Assembly: GCF_018130785.1 (NCBI RefSeq)
Contig: NZ_JAFCJT010000031.1
Span: forward strand, 1 to 64,000
Source: Bradyrhizobium liaoningense
Lineage (GTDB): Bacteria > Pseudomonadota > Alphaproteobacteria > Rhizobiales > Xanthobacteraceae
DNA length: 64,000 nucleotides
Reading direction: 5' to 3'
The translations under genes were made by a program, and so were the position numbers. The first letter of the stretch is position 1. The number at the start of each line of letters is the position of its first letter. The notes below the pieces were generated by a model, which saw only the letters and a program-made list of their open reading frames with translations, did not search any database and was not told the DNA's origin. Of this stretch, positions 25,179 to 33,561 are shown piece by piece.

Positions 25179-26153
25179 ATGGGGATGTACGTATCAAATT
25201 CGAGTGAGAGTATGCCAAGGATAGCGGTCTCCGCTTCGCCAATCCGGCCGGTGGATGAGACGCTGTCGTCCAGGCCGTCAGACGCGGCGCTTCATCCGAC
25301 GGTCAGCATAACGCCTTCCGAGCCGGTGAAGCGCCTTGGGATCGGCTGGCGCTGGTGGTTTTCGGAGAGCGTTCACCTCCCGGTCGGCAACAGGATTGAA
25401 TTTCGCTTTCAGGGATCGAGACATCTCCTGGCGCTGTACAACGAGGGGGCGCGGAAAAGCGGTGAGACCTCCATCGATGGCCTCTGCTCGTCGAAGCTGC
25501 GAGGCTCCGAGCACAGGCTGACCTTTGTCCCGGCGGGACGCGCCTATTGGGAGTGGCATGAGACTGCCTCGTCTGCGCAGGTGACGTTCCTCTATTTCGA
25601 TCCCGCCGCGCTTCACAAGTCCGACGACGGCGCGGCCGGGCTCGCGCCGAGAATATACTTCGAGGATCCGCTGGTCTGGGAGACCGCCTCCAAATTGAAG
25701 AGGGCGATCGAGAGCGCGGAGACGAATTGCGCGCCCTACCTCGAAGCGCTCTGCGGCGTGCTCGCCCACGAGCTTTCCAGGTCTGATCACGATCTTGTTC
25801 GCGAGCCGGCAGCGGTCAGTCGTGGAGGTCTCGCAGGTTGGCAGAAGCGTGTCGTGGTCGAGTACGTCGAGGGGCATCTGGGAGAACAGGTCTGCCTCTT
25901 CAAGCTCGCCGAGCTCGCCAGGCTCAGCGTTCACCACTTCTGCCGTGCCTTCAAGAAGTCGTTCGGAATCCCGGCCTACCAGTATCAGGTGCAGCGACGC
26001 ATGGAGTTCGCCAAGCTGCGGCTGGCGGATCGCGCGGTATCGATTACGGACATCGCACTCAGCCTGGGCTATGCGCAAACGAGCTCCTTCAGCTCCGCCT
26101 TTCGCAAAGCGACGGGTTGGACTCCTACGGACTATCGCAGGGAGTTCGAATGA
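25179..26153 (+). CDS. AraC-family transcriptional regulator
   Basis: 324 residues from the ATG at 25179; upstream codons in this frame lie within the leader. The N-terminal ~210 residues form a sensor part with no clear family match. The C-terminal ~100 residues are a standard AraC DNA-binding domain: LAELARLSVHHFCRAFKKSF (first helix-turn-helix), ITDIALSLGYAQTSSFSSAF (second), TGWTPTDYRRE (terminal signature). Below it and in the same direction are an alpha/beta hydrolase, a quinone-oxidoreductase-like enzyme, an atypical SDR and a DUF2000 protein, which it probably controls. The palindrome at 24935 suggests the gene is itself under a FixJ-type regulator. Confidence 0.88.
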   Translation: MGMYVSNSSESMPRIAVSASPIRPVDETLSSRPSDAALHPTVSITPSEPVKRLGIGWRWWFSESVHLPVGNRIEFRFQGSRHLLALYNEGARKSGETSIDGLCSSKLRGSEHRLTFVPAGRAYWEWHETASSAQVTFLYFDPAALHKSDDGAAGLAPRIYFEDPLVWETASKLKRAIESAETNCAPYLEALCGVLAHELSRSDHDLVREPAAVSRGGLAGWQKRVVVEYVEGHLGEQVCLFKLAELARLSVHHFCRAFKKSFGIPAYQYQVQRRMEFAKLRLADRAVSITDIALSLGYAQTSSFSSAFRKATGWTPTDYRREFE

Positions 26154-26330
26154 ATAGATCCGAGGCGCGTAGATCGGGCAGAGCAGGCGACAGGCAGTCT
26201 CGTACGGGCAGGAGAATCTGTAACCGGATCGCCCCGAGCCGCGAAATGTCCAGGTGAGACCACCTCGGATCGGCCGCCATCGGACCATCGATTTCACCGG
26301 GCGCGACAGGTGTCGAGGGAGGGACCACAG

Positions 26331-27200
26331 ATGACGAGCATTCGATACCGCAGGGCGGACGTGGACGGACTGAACGTATTCTACCGGGAGGCCGGTTGTG
26401 CTGACGCGCCCGCCTTGCTGCTGCTGCACGGATTTCCGACGTCCGGGCACATGTTCCGCGATTTGATCCCGGCGCTCTCGGATCGCTTCCGACTGGTGGC
26501 GCCGGATTTGCCCGGGTTCGGCCAGTCCGACATGCCGGCTCGCGAGAGCTTTGCCTATACGTTCGCCGCGTTGGCGCAGGTGATTGAACGATTTACGGAA
26601 GTCATCGGACTCGCCCGTTTCTCGCTCTACGTCTTCGACTATGGCGCGCCGACGGGCTTTCGGATGGCTCTTCGACATCCCGAGCGCATCGTTTCCATCA
26701 TCTCGCAGAATGGCAATGCCTATGAGGAGGGATTGAGCGACGGCTGGAGCCCGATCCGGGCTTACTGGCAAGATGCATCGCAAGCGAATCGGGCGGCGCT
26801 GCGATCGTTCCTTTCGCCGGAGACGACGGTCTGGCAATACACCCACGGGGTGCCTGACGCCTCCCTGGTCTCCCCTGACGGATACACGCTCGACAACCAT
26901 TATCTCGAGCGCCCCGGCGCGGACGAGATCCAGCTCGATCTGTTCGGCGACTACAGGACCAGCGTCGCCATGTATCCGGAATTCCAGGCCTACTTCCGCA
27001 AGCACAAGCCGCGCTCCCTGGCGGTCTGGGGCAAGAACGATCCCTTCTTTCTGCCGGCGGGTGCGAAGGCGTTTCAGCGCGACATGCCGGGTGCGGAAGT
27101 GCGCTTCTTCGACACAGGGCACTTTGCGCTCGAGACTCATGCGCTCGAGATCGCGGCAGCGATCGGCGACTTTCTCGGCCAGCTGAATTCGAATGGGTAA
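26331..27200 (+). CDS. Alpha/beta hydrolase, dehalogenase/epoxide-hydrolase type
   Basis: 289 residues from the ATG at 26331 with gggaggg ahead. The oxyanion motif is LLLLHGFPTSGHMFRDL (about 30-46). The nucleophile elbow reads YVFDYGAPTGFRMA, so the nucleophile is Asp103 rather than Ser, as in haloalkane dehalogenases and epoxide hydrolases. Catalytic His is in DTGHFALETH near residue 267, and an acid residue is in the WGKNDPFF strand. No signal peptide: cytoplasmic. It is the first structural gene after the AraC regulator, so it may detoxify an electrophile such as an epoxide. Substrate not visible. Confidence 0.85.
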   Translation: MTSIRYRRADVDGLNVFYREAGCADAPALLLLHGFPTSGHMFRDLIPALSDRFRLVAPDLPGFGQSDMPARESFAYTFAALAQVIERFTEVIGLARFSLYVFDYGAPTGFRMALRHPERIVSIISQNGNAYEEGLSDGWSPIRAYWQDASQANRAALRSFLSPETTVWQYTHGVPDASLVSPDGYTLDNHYLERPGADEIQLDLFGDYRTSVAMYPEFQAYFRKHKPRSLAVWGKNDPFFLPAGAKAFQRDMPGAEVRFFDTGHFALETHALEIAAAIGDFLGQLNSNG

Positions 27201-27241
27201 CGGTCATGTCCCTCGCCGCGAAAAACGTCAGGAGAGCCGTC

Positions 27242-28216
27242 ATGCGCGCTATCGTTCTTGAAAAATTCGGGGGTTTGGACAGCCTCGTCTACCGGGACGT
27301 TCCGGAGCCGGAGCCGCAGCCTGGTCAGGCCGTCATCGAGGTCAAGGCATTCGGCATCAATCATGCGGAAATGCACATGCGCCGGGGCGAATGGGCCGAA
27401 GCGGCGCCGATCAGCGGTATTGAGTGCGTCGGTCTCGTCAAGTCGTGCCCGGGCGGAGAATTTCCGGTGGGCGCCAAGGTGGCCGCATTGATGGGCGGTC
27501 TCGGCCGGACCATCAACGGAAGCTATGCGGAATACACGCGTGCGCCGGTCTCGAACGTCGCATCGATCGATGCGGATTTGCCCTGGGCAGAGCTCGCAGC
27601 GATCCCCGAGACCTTCGCGACGGCATGGACCTGTCTCTTCCGGAATCTCGATCTCGAGAAAGGTCAGCTTCTCGTCATTCGCGGAGCGACCTCCTCGTTC
27701 GGTCAGGCGGCACTCAAGCTTGCGGTCAATGCCGGCGCGCGGGTCATCGCGACGACCCGCAGCCGGGAGCGCTTTGCCATGCTGGAGAAGCTCGGAGCCG
27801 CGCGGTGCGAAATCGAACGGCGCGATCTCTCAAAGCATCTGCCCGAGGCGAAGCAGGTCGACGCAGTCCTGGACCTCGTCGGCAACAGCGTCGTGCTCGA
27901 CTCCCTCGCCATGCTTCGCCGCGGCGGCCGCTCCTGTCTCGCCGGCTGGCTCGGCGGGCTTGATCCGATTCCGGATTTCAACCCGCTGCTGCAGATGCCG
28001 AGCGGCGTCTATCTGACCTTCTTCGGCAGCTTTGTGTTCGGCACGCCCGGGTTTCCGCTCTCCGACGTGCCGCTGCGGGAAATCGCCGCCGACGCCGCGG
28101 CCGGCCGGCTGGACGTCAAGCCGGCGCGGGTCTTTCGCTTCGACGAGATTCGCGAGGCGCATCGCGTCATGGAGGCGAACGAGGCCGTCGGAAAGATGGT
28201 CGTCGTTCGCGACTGA
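27242..28216 (+). CDS. Zinc-type/quinone oxidoreductase (MDR family)
   Basis: 324 residues from the ATG at 27242, with aggaga ahead. The medium-chain dehydrogenase/reductase fold is clear: MRAIVLEKFGGLDSLVYRDV at the start, FGINHAEMHMRRGEW in the catalytic domain, VLVIRGATSSFGQAALKLAV-like Rossmann glycine motif (here LLVIRGATSSFGQAALKL), and VFRFDEIREAHRVMEANEAV at the end. There is no structural or catalytic zinc cysteine cluster, so it belongs to the quinone-oxidoreductase-like branch that uses NADPH to reduce quinones or enones. It is 41 bases after the hydrolase gene and in the same presumed detoxification operon. Confidence 0.85.
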   Translation: MRAIVLEKFGGLDSLVYRDVPEPEPQPGQAVIEVKAFGINHAEMHMRRGEWAEAAPISGIECVGLVKSCPGGEFPVGAKVAALMGGLGRTINGSYAEYTRAPVSNVASIDADLPWAELAAIPETFATAWTCLFRNLDLEKGQLLVIRGATSSFGQAALKLAVNAGARVIATTRSRERFAMLEKLGAARCEIERRDLSKHLPEAKQVDAVLDLVGNSVVLDSLAMLRRGGRSCLAGWLGGLDPIPDFNPLLQMPSGVYLTFFGSFVFGTPGFPLSDVPLREIAADAAAGRLDVKPARVFRFDEIREAHRVMEANEAVGKMVVVRD

Positions 28217-28248
28217 TATTTGCAAGCTTGGTATTCTGGAGGGTTCAT

Positions 28249-29019
28249 ATGTCGAAATCAGTCGCCATCGTGACGGGGGCGAGCCAGGGGATCGGCCGGG
28301 CGACCGCGGTGCGCCTGGCGCGCGATTTCTCGGCGCTTGCCCTGGTCGCGCGAAACCGTGCCAATCTCGAGGACACCGCAAAGGCGGTCAGGGCCGCCGG
28401 CGCCGGGGTGCTGGTGATCGATGCCGATCTGGCTGAATCTCGTGCTGCTCAATCTGTCGTCGACCAGACCTTGGCGGCGTTCGGCCGGATCGATTCCCTA
28501 CTCAATATCGCAGGCGCGGTACCTCAGGTCGATCTGTTCGAGACGACGGAGGCACAGTGGGAAGCCGGACTGGCGTTGAAGCTGCATGGCGCCCGGCGGC
28601 TCACAATCGCCGCCTGGCCGTCGCTCATGGCTGCGAAGGGGGCGGTGGTGTTGATGTCGGGAAGCTCGGCCTCTTTCCCAAAGGCGCCCTATGCCGCGGT
28701 CGGCACCATCAACGCTGCAATCGTCGCCTTAGCAAAGGCGTTCTCCGACAAGGGAATCAGCGATGGTGTTCAGGTCAACAGCGTCCTGCCGGGGCCGGTG
28801 ATGACGGGCCGCCGCCGCTCCTATCTCGAGCACTGGGCGCCCCTGCACAACATGACCGTCGAGGAAGCTACGGCGAAGTTTCCCAAGGACGCCGGGATCG
28901 CGCGTTACGGCGAGCCGGAAGAGATTGCCGAATTGATGGCGTTCCTCGTATCGCCTGGCGCGCGCTGGATGACCGGCTCGGCGTTGCGGATGGACGGCGG
29001 CGAGGTGAAGTCGATATAA
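28249..29019 (+). CDS. SDR-family protein lacking the catalytic Tyr and Lys
   Basis: 256 residues with a normal short-chain dehydrogenase Rossmann start (VAIVTGASQGIGRATAVRLA; TGxxxGIG), the NAG-equivalent strand (LLNIAGAVP) and the catalytic-Ser strand (VVLMSGSSASFP). The usual YxxxK motif is absent: where typical members read Y-S-A-S-K this one reads V-G-T-I-N in PKAPYAAVGTINAAI. The glycine-rich C-terminus and GEPEEIAELMAFLVS block are intact. Either it is a non-catalytic binding protein, or it belongs to an atypical branch with different chemistry. It is preceded by ggagggttcat and lies in the AraC-hydrolase-oxidoreductase run. Confidence 0.85.
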   Translation: MSKSVAIVTGASQGIGRATAVRLARDFSALALVARNRANLEDTAKAVRAAGAGVLVIDADLAESRAAQSVVDQTLAAFGRIDSLLNIAGAVPQVDLFETTEAQWEAGLALKLHGARRLTIAAWPSLMAAKGAVVLMSGSSASFPKAPYAAVGTINAAIVALAKAFSDKGISDGVQVNSVLPGPVMTGRRRSYLEHWAPLHNMTVEEATAKFPKDAGIARYGEPEEIAELMAFLVSPGARWMTGSALRMDGGEVKSI

Positions 29020-29139
29020 TCGGCTTGCACCCGAAGGGCGTCCGTGGAAGTGGGCCGCCTGCCTGGCGTTCGATGCGCGCAAGCTTGGGAAGGGCTCTTT
29101 CGCTCTTCGCGAGCGCTGAGGAATAGCGACAAAACCGTC

Positions 29140-29550
29140 ATGCAGTTTGACACCAAGATCGCGGTCGTGGTCCGCACCGACCTTGAGCCGTGGCAGAAGC
29201 TGAATGTGGCCTCTTTCCTCGCCAGCGGGATCGCGGCGGCTTTCCCGGCTTGCATCGGCGACCCCTACGAAGACGGCTCCGGGACGAAATATCTGCCGCT
29301 GATCGGCCAGCCCATCCTGATCTATGGCGCCGACCGGGCGGCGCTGTCACGCGCGCTCGATCGCGCGCTGACGCGCGGAGTGACGCCGGGGCTCTATACC
29401 GAGGACATGTTCAGAACCGCTCACGACGCCGCCAACCGCGAAGTCGTGAAGGCGGTTTCCCGCACAGAGCTGAATCTGGTTGGGATTTCGATGCGCGCCG
29501 AGCGCAAGGTGATCGACAAGATCGTCGACGGGTTGAAATTTCACAGCTGA
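29140..29550 (+). CDS. DUF2000-family protein
   Basis: 136 residues from the ATG at 29140 (the frame extends upstream without a likely start). The opening FDTKIAVVVRTDLEPWQKLN and the body GIAAAFP...YLPLIGQPILIYGAD match DUF2000, a small cytoplasmic alpha/beta family of unknown function related in fold to peptidyl-tRNA hydrolase II. The final gene of the rightward AraC-linked run; the next genes converge from the right. Confidence 0.75.
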   Translation: MQFDTKIAVVVRTDLEPWQKLNVASFLASGIAAAFPACIGDPYEDGSGTKYLPLIGQPILIYGADRAALSRALDRALTRGVTPGLYTEDMFRTAHDAANREVVKAVSRTELNLVGISMRAERKVIDKIVDGLKFHS

Positions 29551-29578
29551 CGCTTCCCGATCTGCTCCGGCCGTCTTT

Positions 29579-29791
29579 TCAGTCTTCGCCTGACCTGCCT
29601 CTGAGGAGCTCTTCGCGGCGCCTGATCAGCATCTCGAGCCGCGCGGCCTGATCATCAATTCGCTGGCCGACAAGCTCTTCGCTCATTGCGGCGACATGTG
29701 TGGCCGACTGTTCGATCAGCTCGCGAAGCTTCGCTGCCGTGGCGGCAATCTGGCGCTCGATTTCAGCGAGGTGGATGTCTTCACCGTGCAT
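29579..29791 (-). CDS. Small coiled-coil hypothetical protein (70 aa)
   Basis: A mostly helical, charged protein from the ATG at 29791 (the frame extends to an ATG at 29881, but that part overlaps the end of the DUF6510 gene). It reads as heptad-rich: IERQIAATAAKLRELIEQSA and AARLEMLIRRREELLRG. No signal peptide. It is the last gene of the leftward molybdopterin/FAD operon and convergent with the DUF2000 gene. Function unknown. Confidence 0.55.
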   Translation of the reverse strand: MHGEDIHLAEIERQIAATAAKLRELIEQSATHVAAMSEELVGQRIDDQAARLEMLIRRREELLRGRSGED

Positions 29792-29840
29792 GGCGGGTCT
29801 TTGATTTCGGAGCTTGGCGGACGATCGGGCGGTGCGGCAT

Positions 29841-30107
29841 TCAGAAGTACAGGTGTCGGGCACCGTGCATTTCAAGGACACATCCCCTCTGGGTGCGCGT
29901 CGCCCTCATCAGATCGCTTCCGCAATCGGCGCACTTGACGAGCGCCTCCACGGGCCCGCCGTCGACAGCGAGAGCGCCAAGGCAGGAAACGGTGTTGCAT
30001 GCTGCACACCGGATCTTCGTCAGGGTGATGTCAAAGGCAAAGGCTTTTTGAAGCAAATGTGTACCGGGATCACCACCAAGGATGAGGTCGGCGATGTTGT
30101 CTGCCAT
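29841..30107 (-). CDS. DUF6510-family protein with two CxxC pairs
   Basis: 88 residues from the ATG at 30107. Two CxxC pairs, KIRCAACNTVSCLG and VKCADCGSDLMRA, form a zinc-ribbon pattern; both flank a short acidic linker. This family is typically encoded beside a sulfite-oxidase-like molybdoprotein and an FAD/NAD reductase, exactly as here: it starts 5 bases past the reductase stop. It may chaperone or regulate that redox pair. The biochemical role is not established. Confidence 0.7.
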   Translation of the reverse strand: MADNIADLILGGDPGTHLLQKAFAFDITLTKIRCAACNTVSCLGALAVDGGPVEALVKCADCGSDLMRATRTQRGCVLEMHGARHLYF

Positions 30108-30112
30108 GGCGA

Positions 30113-30874
30113 TCATGCTCCTGTTGGCCCGAAACGCTCGGTTTTTATGGTGAGCGGGTCGAAGCCGAGTTTCACGAGCATGCTCGAGATGCCTTCGACA
30201 AACCCGGAGGGACCGCAAATGAAGAACGTGGGATTCTGCTCGCGCGTAAAGCTGTTCTCTGCGAGCAGAGCCTCGTTGACCCGCCCTCGATGTCCGTTCC
30301 AGTCGCTCGGATGCTCGCGGGTGAGCGCATAGACCAGGCGCAGGTCGCGATCGCCGTGAGCCATCGTATCGAGTTCATCCCGGTACACGACTTCGGCAAG
30401 GCTGCGTGCCGAATAGATCAATGATGCCGGTATGGGGGCGAGCGACCTCCTGCGGTGGCGTAACATGGCCATCAGCGGCGTGATCCCGGTGCCGCCGGCG
30501 ACCAGGCAGATCGGTCCGCCGCGCGTTTGGCTCCAGATGAAATGCCGCCCAATGGGCCCCCGAAATTCGAGAGCGTCGCCAACCCGCAATTCGTCGAGGA
30601 GATAGGAGGACACCTCACCGTCCTCGACCCGTTCCACGGTGAGAGCGAGCAGCTTTTCTTCCGGGGGCGATGTGATCGAGTAGCTTCGTTCGGCCTGATA
30701 GCCGTCATCGGCGGTGAGGCGTATGTCGACGTGCTGGCCGGGCCAGTGCCCAGACCAGTTGGCTGGCCGCAGGATGATGCTCTTCACCCGGCTTGTCTCG
30801 GCCACGATGGCCTGCACGCGACCGGTTTGCCACGCGATCCTGGGCTGCTGCAGAGGCGCATCAGTCACCGTCAT
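30113..30874 (-). CDS. Ferredoxin-NADP reductase-like FAD oxidoreductase
   Basis: 253 residues from the ATG at 30874. FAD-binding barrel with AERSYSITSPPEE (R-x-Y-S motif), then an NAD(P)-binding domain with CLVAGGTGITPLMAMLRH (glycine motif), and the C-terminal FFICGPSGFVEGISSMLVKL block. No iron-sulfur domain is attached. It overlaps the molybdoprotein gene by 14 bases, indicating translational coupling. It should supply or remove electrons for the neighbouring molybdopterin protein, with NAD(P)H as partner. Cytoplasmic, as it lacks a signal peptide. Confidence 0.85.
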   Translation of the reverse strand: MTVTDAPLQQPRIAWQTGRVQAIVAETSRVKSIILRPANWSGHWPGQHVDIRLTADDGYQAERSYSITSPPEEKLLALTVERVEDGEVSSYLLDELRVGDALEFRGPIGRHFIWSQTRGGPICLVAGGTGITPLMAMLRHRRRSLAPIPASLIYSARSLAEVVYRDELDTMAHGDRDLRLVYALTREHPSDWNGHRGRVNEALLAENSFTREQNPTFFICGPSGFVEGISSMLVKLGFDPLTIKTERFGPTGA

Positions 30875-31478
30875 AACGTTGCTCCCGCCAGGGATCGCCA
30901 TAGTTGTGATAACCACGCGATTCCCAGAACCCGGGTTCGTCCTTGGGCATGAAGCGGAGCCTTCGCAGCCACTTTGCGCTCTTCCAGAAGTAAAGATGCG
31001 GCACCAGAAGTCGCGCGGGGCCACCGTGCGCCGGGGCAAGCGGCAGACCCTCATAGCGGGTTGCGATCATCGCCTTTCCCGCGACCAGGTCGGCCACTGG
31101 AAGGTTCGTCATGTATCCGCCGTCGCAATGCGCCATGACATAGGCGTCCGGCGGCTCGCTCAACCCGACCACCTTGAGAAGATCGTCGAAGCTGACGCCC
31201 TGCCAGACCGTGCTGAGCTTCGTCCATTTGGTGACGCAGTGAATGTCGACTGTTATCGTGGTCTGGGGCAGTGCCTCGAATTCGTTCCAGGTCCATTTCC
31301 CCAGCAACGACCCACCGAGTTGAAGTGCAATCTTCCAGTCGGCGACGCGGATATCCGGCGTGGGTCCGGCGGACAGCACCGGGAAGTCGGTCGTCAGATA
31401 CTGACCCGGTGGCAGCCGGGCGACTTCGGGTGCCTGTCGCTTGGATTTGAAGCCGCGAGAAACGGGAGGTCGATCCAT
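30861..31478 (-). CDS. Molybdopterin oxidoreductase, sulfite-oxidase fold
   Basis: 205 residues with the Moco-binding fold of the sulfite oxidase/MsrP superfamily: VDIHCVTKWTKLSTVWQGV carries the molybdenum-ligating Cys, and APAHGGPARLLVPHLYFWKS the cofactor-binding Arg and following strand. There is no Tat signal, so it is probably cytoplasmic, unlike MsrP. It is the first gene of a leftward operon with the FAD reductase, DUF6510 and a small coiled-coil protein. The substrate is unknown; the fold suggests oxidation or reduction of a small sulfur- or nitrogen-oxyanion. Confidence 0.85.
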   Translation of the reverse strand: MDRPPVSRGFKSKRQAPEVARLPPGQYLTTDFPVLSAGPTPDIRVADWKIALQLGGSLLGKWTWNEFEALPQTTITVDIHCVTKWTKLSTVWQGVSFDDLLKVVGLSEPPDAYVMAHCDGGYMTNLPVADLVAGKAMIATRYEGLPLAPAHGGPARLLVPHLYFWKSAKWLRRLRFMPKDEPGFWESRGYHNYGDPWREQRYDGD

Positions 31479-31593
31479 GGAAGCGTGCCCTTGTGCGGTG
31501 ACGCGCAGGATGTCTCAACGCGCGTCGGCTTAACCTGCAACCCACGTAAGCGCACATGAACCCTGAGCGATGCCTTGTCGATGGCCGTGGCGG

Positions 31594-31628
31594 CGAATGC
31601 ATCAAGATTGCGAAAGACGAAGCAATCA
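31594..31628 (+). promoter_or_regulatory. Repeated upstream element, copy A (amidase)
   Basis: gaatgcatcaagat followed by a related stretch (tgcgaaagacgaagcaatc) recurs at 33532-33561 ahead of the first cytochrome P460 gene. The match extends upstream to tggc(a/g). It lies about 100 bases before the amidase start, so it may be a binding site shared by the two transcription units. Confidence 0.45.
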
Positions 31629-31700
31629 CGGCTGCGCAGGCAAGAACTGTTTCAATATCAAATGCGACTTCGTCCTGAAGTGGTTCAGAAGGAGGAGACG

Positions 31701-33230
31701 ATGTCGAGCGTGAGCCGCCCCTTGCATTCCGACGAACTCGCTTATCTCACCGCGCACGAACTGGCAGCTCGCATCCGGCGGCGTGATCTGTCGCCGGTTG
31801 ACGTGGTCGATGCGTTCATCCGGCGGATCGAAGCGCGCAACCCGAGCCTGAATGCGCTGGTCTATCTCGATTTCGACGGCGCCCGTGCGAGGGCGAAAGA
31901 GGCTGAGCGCGCATTGGTCGCCGGCGAGCAGTGGGGGCCACTGCACGGCATTCCGTCGGCGCTCAAGGATCTGTTCGACTTCAAGCCGGGCTGGCCTGCG
32001 AGCCTAGGCGGCATCCGCGCGCTCAAGCATCACGTCGTGAACGGTTACTGCATGTTCTGCGAACGCATGGAGAAGCGTGGCGGAGCGGTGTTCCTCGGCA
32101 AGACCAACAGCCCCCTCATGGGATTCCGGGGCACCTGCGACAACTACCTCTTCGGTCCCACGCGCAATCCGTTCAATCTGGCCAAGAACACGGGCGGCTC
32201 ATCCGGAGGGAGCGCCGCGGCGGTCGCCGATGGACTGCTACCGATTGCGGAAGGTACGGACGCCGGCGGCTCGATACGGATCCCCTCTGCCTGGTGCGGA
32301 GTCTATGGCTACAAGGCGTCGTTCGGACGTGTGCCGTTCCTCGTACGTCCCAACGCGTTCGGCGTGGCCGACTCTCCGTTCCTGTTCGAAGGGCCCATCA
32401 CGCGGACGGTCGAAGATGCCGCCATCGCGCTGAACGTACTTGCCGGCCCTGATCCGCGAGATCCCTTCAGCCTGATCGAGCCGCCTGTCGATTTCACCGC
32501 GGCGACCCGTCGTTCGATCCGCGGCCTCAAGATCGCCTATAGTCCGGACCTGGACGTTTTTCCGGTCGACGGAAAAGTTGCGGCGACGGTGCGCCGGGCG
32601 GTACAGGCGTTCGAGGAAGCCGGCGCTCACGTGGAGGAGGTGAAGCTCGGCATCATCCGCTCGCAACGGGAGCTGAGCGACGTCTGGTCGCGTCTCTACA
32701 TGCTTCTGAACCTGCAGGCGATCGAGAACATGAAGCGCGACGGCATCGATCTGTTCGGCCAGCATCGCGACGACTTTCCGCCTGATTACATGGATTGGGT
32801 CGAGAAGACCAATCGCATGTCGGGGCTCGATTTCTTCCGTGACCAGGCCGTCCGCTCGGAGGTCTACGATGCCTTCCAGAACGTCCTTGAAAAATTCGAT
32901 CTGTTGGTCACGCCGACCGTCGCGTGTCCGCCGGTCGACAACGCCAGCGACGGCAACACGGCCGGACCGAAGTCGATCAATGGTGTCGAGATAGATCCTT
33001 TGATCGGATGGGCCCTGACCTATTTCGTCAACTTTACGGGCCATCCGGCAGCCTCGATTCCGGCAGGTCTGTCCGACGGTCTTCCGGTCGGGATGCAGAT
33101 CATAGGTCGGCGAAACGCCGACTTCGACGTGCTGGCCGCGAGCGCGGCTTTCGAGCGGCTTCGTCCCTGGCAGGACAATTACCGGATCTGCCGCGAGCGC
33201 CCCTGCGGGTGTGACGAACGATCCACGTGA
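31701..33230 (+). CDS. Amidase (amidase-signature family)
   Basis: 509 residues from the ATG at 31701, with aaggaggagacg ahead. The amidase signature is complete: PSALKDLFDFK carries the catalytic Lys, NTGGSSGGSAAAVADG the cis-Ser, and GTDAGGSIRIPSAWCGVYGYK the nucleophilic Ser (Ser-cisSer-Lys triad). Enzymes of this family hydrolyse amides to a carboxylate and ammonia. No signal peptide. Its position ahead of two P460 cytochromes and the urease operon gives a nitrogen-related setting, but the substrate is not visible. It is divergent from the molybdopterin operon. Confidence 0.88.
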   Translation: MSSVSRPLHSDELAYLTAHELAARIRRRDLSPVDVVDAFIRRIEARNPSLNALVYLDFDGARARAKEAERALVAGEQWGPLHGIPSALKDLFDFKPGWPASLGGIRALKHHVVNGYCMFCERMEKRGGAVFLGKTNSPLMGFRGTCDNYLFGPTRNPFNLAKNTGGSSGGSAAAVADGLLPIAEGTDAGGSIRIPSAWCGVYGYKASFGRVPFLVRPNAFGVADSPFLFEGPITRTVEDAAIALNVLAGPDPRDPFSLIEPPVDFTAATRRSIRGLKIAYSPDLDVFPVDGKVAATVRRAVQAFEEAGAHVEEVKLGIIRSQRELSDVWSRLYMLLNLQAIENMKRDGIDLFGQHRDDFPPDYMDWVEKTNRMSGLDFFRDQAVRSEVYDAFQNVLEKFDLLVTPTVACPPVDNASDGNTAGPKSINGVEIDPLIGWALTYFVNFTGHPAASIPAGLSDGLPVGMQIIGRRNADFDVLAASAAFERLRPWQDNYRICRERPCGCDERST

Positions 33231-33349
33231 TCCATCAGTCCACCCTCCCGCGCCTCGATGCACAGCGGCTTCGCGCTTGACTAGAATTTCGATTGGTCTC
33301 CAGGTCATTGGCAGGCCATTTGAGGGCGAAGCCGTCCTCCCGATGTAGC

Positions 33350-33390
33350 GAACGTTCTCAGGTGATGCGGATGATCACCTGAGAACGTTC
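33350..33390. repeat. Perfect 16-base inverted repeat
   Basis: gaacgttctcaggtga (33350-33365) and its exact complement tcacctgagaacgttc (33375-33390) enclose a 9-base spacer. The stem is long and perfect but is not followed by a T run, so it may be a regulatory site or an RNA structure rather than a simple terminator. It sits 120 bases after the amidase stop. Confidence 0.65.
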
Positions 33391-33531
33391 CCGCTTTCAG
33401 ACCTCACCCGCTGACCTTGCACTCTCTCGGTCGTTTCAATGGCCGTCCGCACCGCGATTGCGGCGCGGATTGGGCCGCGCGTCTGCTTCCGAAACGTGAA
33501 CCGCTTCACCGATCGCTAGATTGGCACGGAA

Positions 33532-33561
33532 TGCATCAAGATGGCCAAAGCGAAGGCAATC
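33532..33561 (+). promoter_or_regulatory. Repeated upstream element, copy B (P460)
   Basis: gaatgcatcaagat followed by ggccaaagcgaaggcaatc matches the element at 31594-31628 upstream of the amidase, preceded in both by tggc. About 100 bases separate it from the first P460 start. Confidence 0.45.

Noticed and set aside
25278..27140. 620-codon leftward open frame
   Set aside because: It is antisense to the AraC and hydrolase genes, whose motifs are clear on the plus strand; its own product is Arg-rich with no family pattern. High GC explains the length.
32238..33308. 356-codon leftward open frame
   Set aside because: It is the complement of the amidase gene, which has a full catalytic signature.
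33523..33545. Sigma-54-like promoter (tggcacg ... gca) before the P460 gene
   Set aside because: The -24/-12 spacing is two bases too short and the copy before the amidase (tggcggc) departs from the consensus.
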